Assembly (NCBI GenBank): GCA_014376885.1
Contig: JACMQR010000322.1
Span: 1-16,597 of the forward strand
Source: Polaromonas sp.
GTDB taxonomy: Bacteria > Pseudomonadota > Gammaproteobacteria > Burkholderiales > Burkholderiaceae_C
Direction of reading: 5' to 3'
Length of the DNA: 16,597 nucleotides
Of the stretch, positions 1-7,166 are shown one piece after another (position 1 is the first letter of the stretch; the number at the start of each line of letters is the position of its first letter). A model generated the notes under the pieces. That model worked only from the letters and a program-made list of their open reading frames with translations. It searched no databases and was not told the origin of the DNA. Position numbers and translations under genes: made by a program.

Positions 1-648
1 CACCGGCTGGAGAAACACAAGCTGGCCGATGCTCTCCTGGCGACTGTCAGTGCGTTGCTGAGCAGCCAAGGCTTGATGCTCAAAGAGGGCAGCGCGGTGG
101 ACGCCACGCTCATTGCCGCGCCAAGTTCGACGAAGAACAAGGAGGGCAAACGCGACCCCGAGATGCATTCGAGCAAGAAGGGCAATCAGTGGCACTTCGG
201 GATGAAGGCGCACATCGGCGTGGATGCTGCTTTTGGCTTGGTGCACACCGTGTGCGGCACGGCGGGCCATGTGGCCGATGTCACCGAAGGCAATAGTTTG
301 CTGCATGGGGAGGAAACGGTTGTTTATGCCGACTCGGGTTATCAGGGTGCTGACAAACGGCTTGACGCCAGGCCAAACGCGCGCTGGCAGGTGGCCATGC
401 GTCCGGGCAAACGCAAAAAGCTCGACAAGGCAAACAGTCCCGTCGACGCACTCATAGACAAAATCGAGAAGTGCAAGGCCAGCATCCGCGCGAAGGTTGA
501 GCACCCATTTCGCGTGCTCAAGCGCCAGTTCGGCTACGTGAAAGTGCGTTACCGAGGATTGAAGAAAAACACGCTGCAGTTCAAGACGCTGTTTGCGCTG
601 TCAAACCTGTGGATGGTTCGGCACCAATTGATGGCGGCGCAGGGATGA
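1..648 (+). CDS. IS5-family transposase, C-terminal part (cut by window edge)
   Basis: The frame is open from the first base, so the true start lies outside the window; the internal TTG at 55 is not the real start. The 215 visible residues match the IS5/InsH type of DDE transposase, which cuts and pastes its own element. Visible catalytic residues, numbered from base 1, are Asp34 in VDATLI, Asp111 in YADSGYQG and Glu167 in KVEHPFRVLKRQFGY, the last giving the Y/R/E/K pattern of this family. Between them sit the typical stretches SSTKN, RDPEMH and GNQWHFGMKAHIGVDA. The catalytic core shows no frameshift or internal stop, so the element may be intact, but the left end and its inverted repeat are not visible and activity cannot be judged. 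Family call is confident; subgroup is from memory of E. coli IS5. Confidence 0.92.
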   Translation, partial: HRLEKHKLADALLATVSALLSSQGLMLKEGSAVDATLIAAPSSTKNKEGKRDPEMHSSKKGNQWHFGMKAHIGVDAAFGLVHTVCGTAGHVADVTEGNSLLHGEETVVYADSGYQGADKRLDARPNARWQVAMRPGKRKKLDKANSPVDALIDKIEKCKASIRAKVEHPFRVLKRQFGYVKVRYRGLKKNTLQFKTLFALSNLWMVRHQLMAAQG

Positions 649-1036
649 GTGCGCCCGAAAGCAGACAAATTTCCCTGAACAGGACAAAAAGGCTTAAAGC
701 CACTTGGAAAATGGCCTCGAAGAGCCTGAATTGAAAGCCGGTTGCCTACTTGAACAATCTCAAGCCAGTAGCATGCCTGGCTTTGAGTTATTCAGACCCT
801 CCTTAGCTGAATGTTGCTCATTTTGCTTTCTGGAATGTTTTCGACCGGCGAAAGCCAGGTGGCCTGCTCCTTACTTTGGCTTGACTTAACAACGGCTCCA
901 CACTGGTGTCAATTGCTCTTGAAATAAAAGATGCGCGTTATGTGCTGACAGCTTTCGGCTATCCGATGACTGATACGCAATAGTAGGGGCTCAATTCAAC
1001 GTGGAATTCAACACCTTGTTTTGTGCTGTTCGAAGT
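649..1036. other. Gene-free stretch after the IS5 transposase, including its unresolved right end
   Basis: About 390 bases lie between the transposase stop and the stop of the convergent lipoprotein gene. They must contain the right end of the IS5 element, but its terminal inverted repeat cannot be fixed because the left end is off-window. I see one bulged hairpin (759-787) and a 61-codon open frame (704-889) with no recognisable product. Base composition is lower in GC than the right part of the window. Confidence 0.5.
759..787 (+). terminator. Possible bulged hairpin downstream of transposase
   Basis: CTCAAGCCAG (759-768) can pair with CTGGCTTTGAG (777-787) around an 8-base loop, with one extra A bulged in the right arm. 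It is followed by TTATTC rather than a clean T-run. It could end the IS transcript or be part of the IS end; weak evidence. Confidence 0.25.
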
Positions 1037-2482
1037 TCAACTCTGCTGGCAGGCGTCTATGAACTGTTTTCGAGCTTGGCCTTTTAGCCCCTGACTGCGA
1101 GCGCTTTCCTTGCAGGCTTTCCGTTTTGCCTTAATACCTGATTCAACGGGATCCAGGGCAATCAGGAAGCGCTGCGCAAACACATCGGTACCGGACAAAG
1201 CGCTGGAACCCGTCCAAGCGCCTGCAAATCCACCTTCAGAGATCGCCGCCGCGCTAAACGCGGCGCCTTGGGTACTAATCAATACACTTTCACCTATGGT
1301 CACCCCCTCGCTGTCAAAACGTTGTGCAGAAATGGCGCTGGCGGATGAGGTGAAGGTGACATAACTGCCATCGATCAATTCCAAAGTAGTGCCGGGTAGT
1401 CCTGGGATTGGAGTCTGCGGGCCAACCGGCGCGCCGAGAAGATCAAGAAACTGCCGATAAGCGCCAAGAGGGCCTTGTCCAAACAGGACAAAACGCCCGC
1501 CCTCCAGCGGCAGCAGACGCGCATCAGTCGTACCGTTCGGCAGCGAAATCGATTGCGGCGTGTTGGTAGTGTCGAAGTAAGTTAACGTAGAAAAGGGTGT
1601 GTAGTCCTCGTTTTTCTGAAAAGTTGACACGACATAGCCGCCGGTTGCGTCGGGCATCAAGGCATAGGTCTCTGCATCGGCACCGGGACTCATGGGAGTG
1701 CCCACTGGCACCGCAGGCCCGATGGCTTGTCCCGAGCTGCCGTATCTTCGTACCGAAAACGTGTTGCGGATCGTGACAGAACTAGGGTATTTCTGCTCCC
1801 AACCGACAACAAATCCCCCGTCAGCCAGTGCAATTGACCTGACCAAATCCAGTCCGGGAGACCGGTAGTTTGGAACAAACGTCTGGGAGAAAATTTCCGT
1901 TTCGGGCATTACCAACATACCGTTGGCATTGAAGCGCTGCACGTACACGCCGTTTTTATACGACAAAACGCCGGTACCCGAAAGGTTGGCGGGCCTGGTC
2001 AAACTGTATGACACCACTACGCTGCCATCGCGCAGCACAGCTACCGAACTGCGCCCGATGGCGTTAGCACGAAGAGACTCGCTCACGCCCTCGATATTCA
2101 ACTGCAACTGAGTCTCGGCTCCAGTCTTCATGCCAGCGCTGTCAAAGCGCTGTGTGAAAACCTTGTCACTTCCTGAAAGCCATGCGACCGTATACCCTGA
2201 ATTGTCGAGTGGGCTGAGGTTGCGAAATACCTGATCACCTTCCGTTGTGGTGTTGACCACGGTGACCGGCTGAACGGAAATCATTGGAGTGTTGACCGAT
2301 GGGTTTTTGTTGCCATTCTTGCTCACCACCGCAGCCACCGCAGCTACCTGAGGGTTGGTAGTCATGTTGGATCCATCTATCGATGAAGAGCCACCACCAC
2401 CACCACAGGCTGACAGGGAAAACAGAACTGCGACAAGCAGGGTGTGTGCAGTTGCCGCGCGGGATTGAGCTAGTGTGTGCAT
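1037..2482 (-). CDS. Predicted lipoprotein, repeat-rich (propeller-like) body with C-terminal PsiF-like repeat
   Basis: This 481-residue protein starts at an ATG with a good Shine-Dalgarno (AAGGA at 2496-2492, 9 bases upstream). The N-terminus is a lipoprotein signal with lipobox LSAC (Cys26), followed by a glycine/serine linker, so it is probably exported and lipidated. The body contains about five units of the form QRF(D/N)xxGxxxGxE (e.g. TQRFDSAGMKTGAE, VQRFNANGM, AQRFDSEGVTIGES), alternating with DGGFVVGW-like strands; this suggests a beta-propeller or similar all-beta repeat fold. The last ~29 residues (453-481) carry two cysteines, Cys457 and Cys478, around GLKGQARKQF, which matches the PsiF repeat (phosphate-starvation-inducible family) in motif and Cys spacing. 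Function unknown. It stands alone between IS remnants, which suggests horizontal acquisition; the frame is intact. Confidence 0.8.
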   Translation of the reverse strand: MHTLAQSRAATAHTLLVAVLFSLSACGGGGGSSSIDGSNMTTNPQVAAVAAVVSKNGNKNPSVNTPMISVQPVTVVNTTTEGDQVFRNLSPLDNSGYTVAWLSGSDKVFTQRFDSAGMKTGAETQLQLNIEGVSESLRANAIGRSSVAVLRDGSVVVSYSLTRPANLSGTGVLSYKNGVYVQRFNANGMLVMPETEIFSQTFVPNYRSPGLDLVRSIALADGGFVVGWEQKYPSSVTIRNTFSVRRYGSSGQAIGPAVPVGTPMSPGADAETYALMPDATGGYVVSTFQKNEDYTPFSTLTYFDTTNTPQSISLPNGTTDARLLPLEGGRFVLFGQGPLGAYRQFLDLLGAPVGPQTPIPGLPGTTLELIDGSYVTFTSSASAISAQRFDSEGVTIGESVLISTQGAAFSAAAISEGGFAGAWTGSSALSGTDVFAQRFLIALDPVESGIKAKRKACKESARSQGLKGQARKQFIDACQQS

Positions 2483-2491
2483 GGTTGGCTG

Positions 2492-2496
2492 TCCTT
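2492..2496 (-). promoter_or_regulatory. Ribosome binding site of the PsiF-tailed lipoprotein
   Basis: AAGGA on the minus strand, 9 bases before the ATG at 2482; it supports that start and the complete lipoprotein signal peptide. Confidence 0.6.
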
Positions 2497-2776
2497 TGAC
2501 AAAATGATTGAACTCAAGAAATCATCCTGACCTTCTTGTCCCGGTGAACAAGTCACAAGGCGCAAATTGACCTCCAGTCTATTGATCCGACGAAGGTTGA
2601 CCATGTAAGACAGAGGCTGCTGGGAATGAAGGCAAAAAAGAAAAAGCGCAATCGTCAGATCCCGGCTGCCAGGTCGCTTTTAGGCAGGTCAGCCATGCCT
2701 TCACCACGGTCGTCGCTTGGGGACCGAGGGCCGTCGGTGTGGGGCGAAGCCCTGCTTGGCCGATAGAGTCGACTCA

Positions 2777-3285
2777 TCATGACTTGCAATACCTTGCATG
2801 GCGAATGTAGTTTTCACATTCGTCAGGACTGAACAGGTCGAGCAATGAGCCGATAGCCGTCCAAAGCACTTCGACAGTTCGGGCCTGCGTTTTGCGCAAC
2901 AGCGTCTCGAGCTTGGCAAAGGCCTGCTCGATCGGGTTGTAGTCGGGGCTATAAGGGGGCAAATAGCGCAACTGCGCACCCGCGCCTTCGATGGCTGGCC
3001 TGACGCCAGCGACCTTGTGCGAGCTCAGGTTGTCCATCACCACAATGTCGCCTGCCCGAAGCTCGGGCACCAAAAACTGCTCAACCCAGGCCACAAAGGC
3101 GGTGCTATTCAGAGGTCCATCAAGCACCAGCGGCGCGAGCAATCCCTGCGCGTCCAGGGCGCAGACCACCGTCGTTGTCCGCCAGTGCCCGCCTGGCGTG
3201 AAGCCCAGGCAGCGCTGGCCCCGGGGCGCTCGACCTCGGGTCGGTGTCATGTTCGTGGTGGCCGAGGTTTCGTCCACGGTGGATG
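2777..3285 (-). pseudogene. IS630-family transposase, 3' (catalytic-domain) fragment
   Basis: On the minus strand the reading frame ending at 2777 encodes the DDE domain of an IS630-type transposase. The first Asp is in [10 protein letters not shown] (codon 3274-3272), followed by [10 protein letters not shown] and GHWRTTTVV. The second Asp is in [13 protein letters not shown], and the Glu in [19 protein letters not shown]. All three acidic residues survive, but the usual N-terminal helix-turn-helix part (roughly 130-150 residues in the family) is absent. Homology fades just upstream of the first Asp, and the frame instead continues out of register through about 165 bases of unassigned sequence into an unrelated transposase fragment. 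So this is a truncated relic, not a working gene, although the frame stays open to 3751. The exact 5' breakpoint is uncertain by tens of bases. Confidence 0.85.
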
Positions 3286-3451
3286 TCAAGACAGTTGCCG
3301 CAAAAAGTTTGATGCTCAGGCGGTCAGTTGGGTTGGTTGGTTCTGGCTCTTTGGTGTTTCCGGATTGATGTGGACTTTTGTGATCCGATCCTAATTGCGG
3401 GTCGGACCGGACCAGCGGTTTGGGTTGGCATTGCGCGCTGCGGCATACACC
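3286..3451. other. Unassigned junction between two transposase relics
   Basis: These roughly 165 bases match neither the IS630 catalytic domain on the left nor the IS5/IS1182-like N-terminus on the right. They may be the end of one element or the scar of the rearrangement that joined them. No gene or clear inverted repeat is seen. Confidence 0.4.
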
Positions 3452-3809
3452 GAAGCAAGCGCTCGCGGTTTTTCGTGAACACCGTGGGCACCCAGACCGC
3501 ATCATCCATCGCCAGGCCGATGAACCAGCGGTACAGCAGGTTGTACTGGACTTGATCCATGAGCTGGCGTTCCGAGCGGATGCTGCAGAAGACCTGGAGC
3601 AGCATGGCACGCAGCAGTTTCTCGGGCGCAATGCTGGGCCGCCCGCCTTTGACGTCGGCTTCGTACATCCCGGCAAACAGCGTATCCATTTCCGCCAGCG
3701 CTTCGTTGACCATCTGGCGTATCGGGCGCAGCGGATGGTCGCTTGGCACAAAGTCCTCCAGGCGGTGCAGTGTGAACGGGCTTTCGGTGAAGGTGTCGGC
3801 TCCGCGCAT
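3452..3809 (-). pseudogene. IS5/IS1182-like transposase, 5' (N-terminal) fragment
   Basis: From an ATG at 3809 the minus strand encodes the N-terminal (DUF772-type) domain of another IS5/IS1182-like transposase. Recognisable parts are [52 protein letters not shown] and [18 protein letters not shown]. Family similarity stops right after NRERLL (about 3455). The frame then runs through unrelated codons to a stop at 3324, and the whole catalytic domain is missing. It belongs to a different IS subgroup from the element at 1-648, so the two are not halves of one gene. It abuts the IS630 fragment in the same orientation, with about 165 bases of unassigned sequence between, consistent with insertion followed by deletion. 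Confidence 0.85.
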
Positions 3810-4391
3810 GGGTTGACTGGGTTTGTATCGATCGGAAAAAAGGCAGCTTCAGACTATCGATTGAGCCTGAAAATCGGCTGACTTCGCTTCGAGGTATTTC
3901 AGCGGCCTGTTAGGCGTGAAACCTTCGAGCACGGATGGGTCAGTTCCATTTGCTCGGGCGTGACTGAAGTAGGAGGTGCGCCGACAAGCCGGATCAAAAA
4001 TCCACACAACACAAATATTTCTGGTGAATCTACAACTACATCGTCGGGCAGCACACACCTTTGATGCGCAACGACAACTAAGAAATTCTCTATAAATTTG
4101 TAGCTTCTCTTGTCCCGAAATAGGGCCAGCCCTTGCAAATGGCGGCCGCTAAATTTAAACGCCTAATGGCGTCTTTCTGAAAACCTGACCGGCCGATAAC
4201 AGTCTGAGCCAGTCGTGATGCCCCATCTGTCAGTAACCCCATTATTTCCCACCTGGCCACAGCGCAAAAGCAACCCGAATTCAATCCAGATGCTCCGAAA
4301 CTAATAGCTATAACGCTCAAATCCACTGGACTGCAAGACAATTTGATGCGTTCAAAACGCCTCAAAGCGTGTACGGCAACCGAATCCTGGC
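3810..4391. other. Gene-free, lower-GC stretch
   Basis: About 580 bases between the transposase relic and the PIN-domain relic. Several short open frames exist on the minus strand (for example 4090-4395, 101 codons), but none resembles a known family or has a good ribosome binding site. The left part should contain the outer end of the IS5/IS1182-like element; I could not identify its terminal repeat. It probably represents decayed mobile or intergenic DNA. Confidence 0.5.
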
Positions 4392-4549
4392 TCACGCCGG
4401 CGGAAAGTCCTTGGTATTGCGTGTCACCAGTTGCCAGCCGTGATGCTGGCGCTGGCCCAGATCAGGGCGTCGGGCAAGTCAGCGGTTTTGACAAGCAGTT
4501 CAAGCATTTCCGGCCTTCCTCGAAAAAGGGGTGCAACAAGGCCCCGAGA
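4392..4549 (-). pseudogene. VapC-like PIN-domain toxin remnant, frameshifted
   Basis: Reading the minus strand from about 4549 gives a stretch ending in EMLELLVKTADLPDALIWASA. The next segment, HHGWQLVTRNTKDFPPA followed by TGA at 4394-4392, is in another frame. Together these are the C-terminal end of a PIN-domain protein: the LPDALIWASA helix with its conserved Asp, then LVTRNTKDF with the last acidic site. In the family these residues bind metal for RNA cleavage by VapC toxins. A single-base loss around 4445-4452 breaks the frame, and an in-frame stop at 4552-4550 plus missing upstream sequence removes the N-terminal half. No VapB antitoxin gene is visible. This is a dead toxin-antitoxin fragment at the edge of the IS-rich region. 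Confidence 0.75.
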
Positions 4550-4618
4550 TTACCTCGCCGGCGCTTTGGGCCCGGTCCAGCGCTCGATGGCCGGGCTCGC
4601 TAAACTCGGCCCCGGCCT

Positions 4619-4891
4619 TTGAAATCCAACAATACACCCACGACCGGAGCCATCGCCTTGAACCCACTGACCCTGCAGCGCATGAACGACCAGCTGATTC
4701 GCGTCCTTGACCCCCAGGGGCACTGCGTCGGCCACCTCAAGCTGATCGGCGCGGTGTGGAAATTCAAGGCGCTGGGCGAGGATGCGCAGGGCCAGGTGGT
4801 GCCGGGCGGCGGCCCGCTGACCGGGCGGCACAACCTGGCATTTGCCGTGCTGGACGAGGCGGCGGTGTGCACTGCGCTGCAGGGCGATTGA
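4619..4891 (+). CDS. Small conserved-looking hypothetical protein
   Basis: The protein is up to 90 residues, soluble, with no signal peptide or membrane segment. Its central part, QLIRVLDPQGHCVGHLKLIG followed by AVWKFKALG and VVPGGGPLTGRHN, has the alternating hydrophobic/turn look of a small beta-rich domain. I have the impression of similar short proteins in Comamonadaceae but know no function. The start is uncertain. The longest frame begins at TTG 4619. TTG 4658 has GGAG at 4645-4648 (9 bases upstream) and ATG 4683 has no clear ribosome binding site. High-GC codon use fits the core genome to the right rather than the IS region to the left. It converges on galK, and a shared hairpin lies between them. 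Confidence 0.55.
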   Translation: MKSNNTPTTGAIALNPLTLQRMNDQLIRVLDPQGHCVGHLKLIGAVWKFKALGEDAQGQVVPGGGPLTGRHNLAFAVLDEAAVCTALQGD

Positions 4892-4977
4892 AGCACCGCA
4901 GGCGCTGCGGCGCGGGCTGGCTGCCGGAATCATCAAGCCCTGAAGCATTCCTCATGCCAGCGCCCGGTCCGCGTGCG

Positions 4978-4998
4978 CTGCCACGCTTGACGCGGCAG
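4978..4998. terminator. Hairpin between convergent hypothetical gene and galK
   Basis: CTGCCACG and CGCGGCAG form an 8-base stem around a 5-base loop, with TTTT following on the plus strand. On the minus strand the one imperfect pair becomes a G-U wobble, and the stem begins 3 bases after the galK stop triplet. It is likely a two-way terminator or an mRNA 3' stabiliser. A second perfect 6-bp hairpin (CCGCAG-GCG-CTGCGG, 4896-4910) follows the hypothetical gene's stop. Confidence 0.45.
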
Positions 4999-5001
4999 TT
5001 T

Positions 5002-6075
5002 TCAGGGGGCGGGCGGCACCAGCTGGCAACCCGAATGGCCGGCTGCTGCATAGGCGGCCAGCACCGCCCGGCTCACCTCGGGCAGCGCGCCGGCTTGGCA
5101 CAGCGCCACGCAGGCGCCGCCAAAACCGGCCCCGGTCAGGCGTGCGCCGAACACGCCGGGCTGCGCCTGCAGCAGCGCCACCAGGCTGTCCAGGCCGGCG
5201 GTGGAGACTTCATAGTCGTCGCGCAGGCTGGCGTGGGATTGGTTCATCAGCGCGCCGAAGGCGGCGGCGTCGCTGCAGCAGTCCACGGCTTGCAGCACCC
5301 GGGCGTTTTCCGTCAGCACATGGCGCGCCCGGCGCTGCAGGGGCTCGGGCAGGGCGGCCAGCGCGTCCACGCCGGGCACGTCGCGCAGCGAGGCCACGCC
5401 CAGCAGCCGGGCGGCCTGCTCGCATTCGGCACGGCGCGCGTTGTAGCCGCTGCCGGCCAGCGAGCGGGCAATGCCCGAATCAAGCACCAGCACGCTGCTT
5501 GACGGCGGCAAGGCCACAAAGCGCCGTGCTAGCGAGCGGGTGTCCAGCAGCAGGGCGCGGTCGGCGCCGGCCAGGCTGGACGCCATCTGGTCCATGATGC
5601 CGCAGCGCACGCCGGCGAACTCGATCTCGGCGCGCTGGGCCAGCTGGGCGATCTGCACATCGTCCAGCGCCAGGCCGAGCAGCTGGCGCAAGCAGCGCAA
5701 GGTAGCCACTTCGAGCGCCGCGCTGGACGACAGGCCGACGCCGATCGGCACGCTGGAGGCGACATGGATGTCCAGCGGGGGAATGGCCGTGCCGCCTTCG
5801 GCCGCCAGCACCAGGCAGCCATACACATAGCTGGCGAAATGCTCGGCCGGCGGCTGCGCCAGGGCAAAGTGCACCGTCTGGCCAAGCTCGGCCGCATGCA
5901 GGGAAAACTGCGTCTGGCCATTGCGCCGCATTGCCGCCTGCGTTTGCTGGGGGATGGCGATCGGCAGCACAAAGCCGTCGTTGTAGTCGGTGTGCTCGCC
6001 CAGCAGGTTGACCCGGCCCGGCGCGCTGGCCTGGGCTTCGGGCGCGGTGCCGTAGATGTCTTCAAACCGGCTCAT
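5002..6075 (-). CDS. galK: Galactokinase
   Basis: GalK phosphorylates alpha-D-galactose with ATP to galactose 1-phosphate, the first committed step of the cytosolic Leloir pathway. The 357-residue product shows all three GHMP-kinase signatures: the galactose-binding motif [15 protein letters not shown] (residues 20-34), the ATP loop [16 protein letters not shown] (about 109-124) and the C-terminal [16 protein letters not shown] (310-325). GIMDQ supplies the likely catalytic base Asp162. Slightly shorter than E. coli GalK (382). I chose ATG 6075 because it overlaps the galT stop as ATGA and immediately precedes the conserved N-terminus; a longer frame to 6297 would only read through galT out of frame. 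Last gene of the GH2-galT-galK operon; a hairpin sits right after its stop. Confidence 0.97.
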   Translation of the reverse strand: MSRFEDIYGTAPEAQASAPGRVNLLGEHTDYNDGFVLPIAIPQQTQAAMRRNGQTQFSLHAAELGQTVHFALAQPPAEHFASYVYGCLVLAAEGGTAIPPLDIHVASSVPIGVGLSSSAALEVATLRCLRQLLGLALDDVQIAQLAQRAEIEFAGVRCGIMDQMASSLAGADRALLLDTRSLARRFVALPPSSSVLVLDSGIARSLAGSGYNARRAECEQAARLLGVASLRDVPGVDALAALPEPLQRRARHVLTENARVLQAVDCCSDAAAFGALMNQSHASLRDDYEVSTAGLDSLVALLQAQPGVFGARLTGAGFGGACVALCQAGALPEVSRAVLAAYAAAGHSGCQLVPPAP

Positions 6076-7166
6076 GGCAGCGCCACTTTCACCTGCTGCA
6101 GTTCGAGCGCCTTGTCCTCGGGCAGCGCATCCATCGCGAAAAAGCCGGCGCCGATCTCGGTGCCCGCCAGGTACTTCAGCCGGTCTTTGGTGCGGTACGG
6201 CGGATACAGCTGGGCATGCAGGTGCATTTCGGGATGCGGCTGGCCGTCGGTTGGTGCCTGGTACCAGGCCATCAGGTAGGGCAGCGGCCGCTGCCACAGG
6301 CCGTCGTACTTCAGCAGCACGGTTTTCAGCGCCCGGGCCAGGTCGGCGCGTTGCACGCCGGTGAGCTGGTCAAAGCTTTCCGCCGGCGCAATCGGCGCGA
6401 TCCAGACCTCGTAGGGGTAGCGGGCGCACACCGGCACGAAGGCCACCGCATGCGGCCCTTCGTAGAGCATGCGCCGGCCGTCCCGGCGTTCCTTGTCGAT
6501 CAAGGTTTCCAGCACGCCCCGGCCCTGGACCCGCAGGTGCTCGGCGGCCACCGCTTGCATGCGGGCCGGCACCGGTGGCACCACCGGGTAGGCATAAATC
6601 TGGCCATGCGGATGGTGCAATGTCACGCCGACCTCGGCGCCCCGGTTCTCGAACGGCAGCACGTATTCGATGCCCGGACGCGCGCCGATCCGTCTGGTGC
6701 GCTCGCCCCAGACCTGCAGCAGCAACTCGATGTGCCCGAGCGGCAGCGCGCCCAGCGAAGCGTTTGGGTCCTGGGTGAACACCACCACCTCGCAATGCCC
6801 GTGCGCCGGCGCGGTCGGCACGATCAGCCCGGGCGGCGGCGCGGCACCGGCCGGCACCTCGGCCAGCGACGGGAAGCGGTTGTCAAACACCGCCACGTCC
6901 CAGGTGCCGGCCGGCACTTCGGTGGGATGGGCCGGGTCGCGGGTCACGGCCAGCGGGTTGTATTCGGGCGGCGGCAAAAAAGTGCGGCCCTGCCGGTAGG
7001 CGGCGTAGGTCACCCATTCGCCGCGCAGCGGGTGCCAGCGCAGGTGGGCGCTGGCGTTCAGCGGTTCGGCAAACGGGCTGGGCGCGGTCAATGCCGGATC
7101 GATCGGCTGGCGCGAATACAGTGTCAGGCGGCGGCCGTCGGGCTTGAGCAGTTCGAGCCGGTGCAT
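6072..7166 (-). CDS. galT: Galactose-1-phosphate uridylyltransferase
   Basis: GalT exchanges UMP between UDP-glucose and galactose 1-phosphate, giving UDP-galactose and glucose 1-phosphate. The 364-residue protein is the usual length. It contains the HIT-like active-site motif [14 protein letters not shown], with the HPH triad at 185-187 whose second His carries the uridylyl group in the family. Further down, [12 protein letters not shown] holds the C-terminal metal/structural histidines. Upstream landmarks FDNRFPSL and [10 protein letters not shown] also fit. The start at ATG 7166 shares its A with the stop of the upstream glycosidase gene (TGATG), and the galT stop overlaps the galK start (ATGA). 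This implies one mRNA with translational coupling. Longer in-frame starts up to 7301 read only the other gene's DNA. Confidence 0.97.
   Translation of the reverse strand: MHRLELLKPDGRRLTLYSRQPIDPALTAPSPFAEPLNASAHLRWHPLRGEWVTYAAYRQGRTFLPPPEYNPLAVTRDPAHPTEVPAGTWDVAVFDNRFPSLAEVPAGAAPPPGLIVPTAPAHGHCEVVVFTQDPNASLGALPLGHIELLLQVWGERTRRIGARPGIEYVLPFENRGAEVGVTLHHPHGQIYAYPVVPPVPARMQAVAAEHLRVQGRGVLETLIDKERRDGRRMLYEGPHAVAFVPVCARYPYEVWIAPIAPAESFDQLTGVQRADLARALKTVLLKYDGLWQRPLPYLMAWYQAPTDGQPHPEMHLHAQLYPPYRTKDRLKYLAGTEIGAGFFAMDALPEDKALELQQVKVALP

Noticed and set aside
704..889. 61-codon open frame after the IS5 transposase
   Set aside because: No recognisable domain, no good ribosome binding site, and it overlaps the hairpin and probable IS end; most likely chance.
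2626..2766. 46-codon plus-strand frame with a basic start (MKAKKKKRNRQ)
   Set aside because: Low-complexity, poor ribosome binding site and no family resemblance; lies in the flank of an IS relic.
2766..2775. GAGTCGACTC palindrome beside the IS630 fragment stop
   Set aside because: Short palindrome without a matching partner or a target-site context; cannot be tied to an IS end.
2777..3751. 324-codon frame as a real chimeric transposase
   Set aside because: Only the part below about 3285 is in the IS630 frame; the upstream part reads an IS5-type gene in the wrong frame.
4090..4395. 101-codon minus-strand frame
   Set aside because: No recognisable motif or ribosome binding site, and it runs into the PIN-domain relic in another frame.
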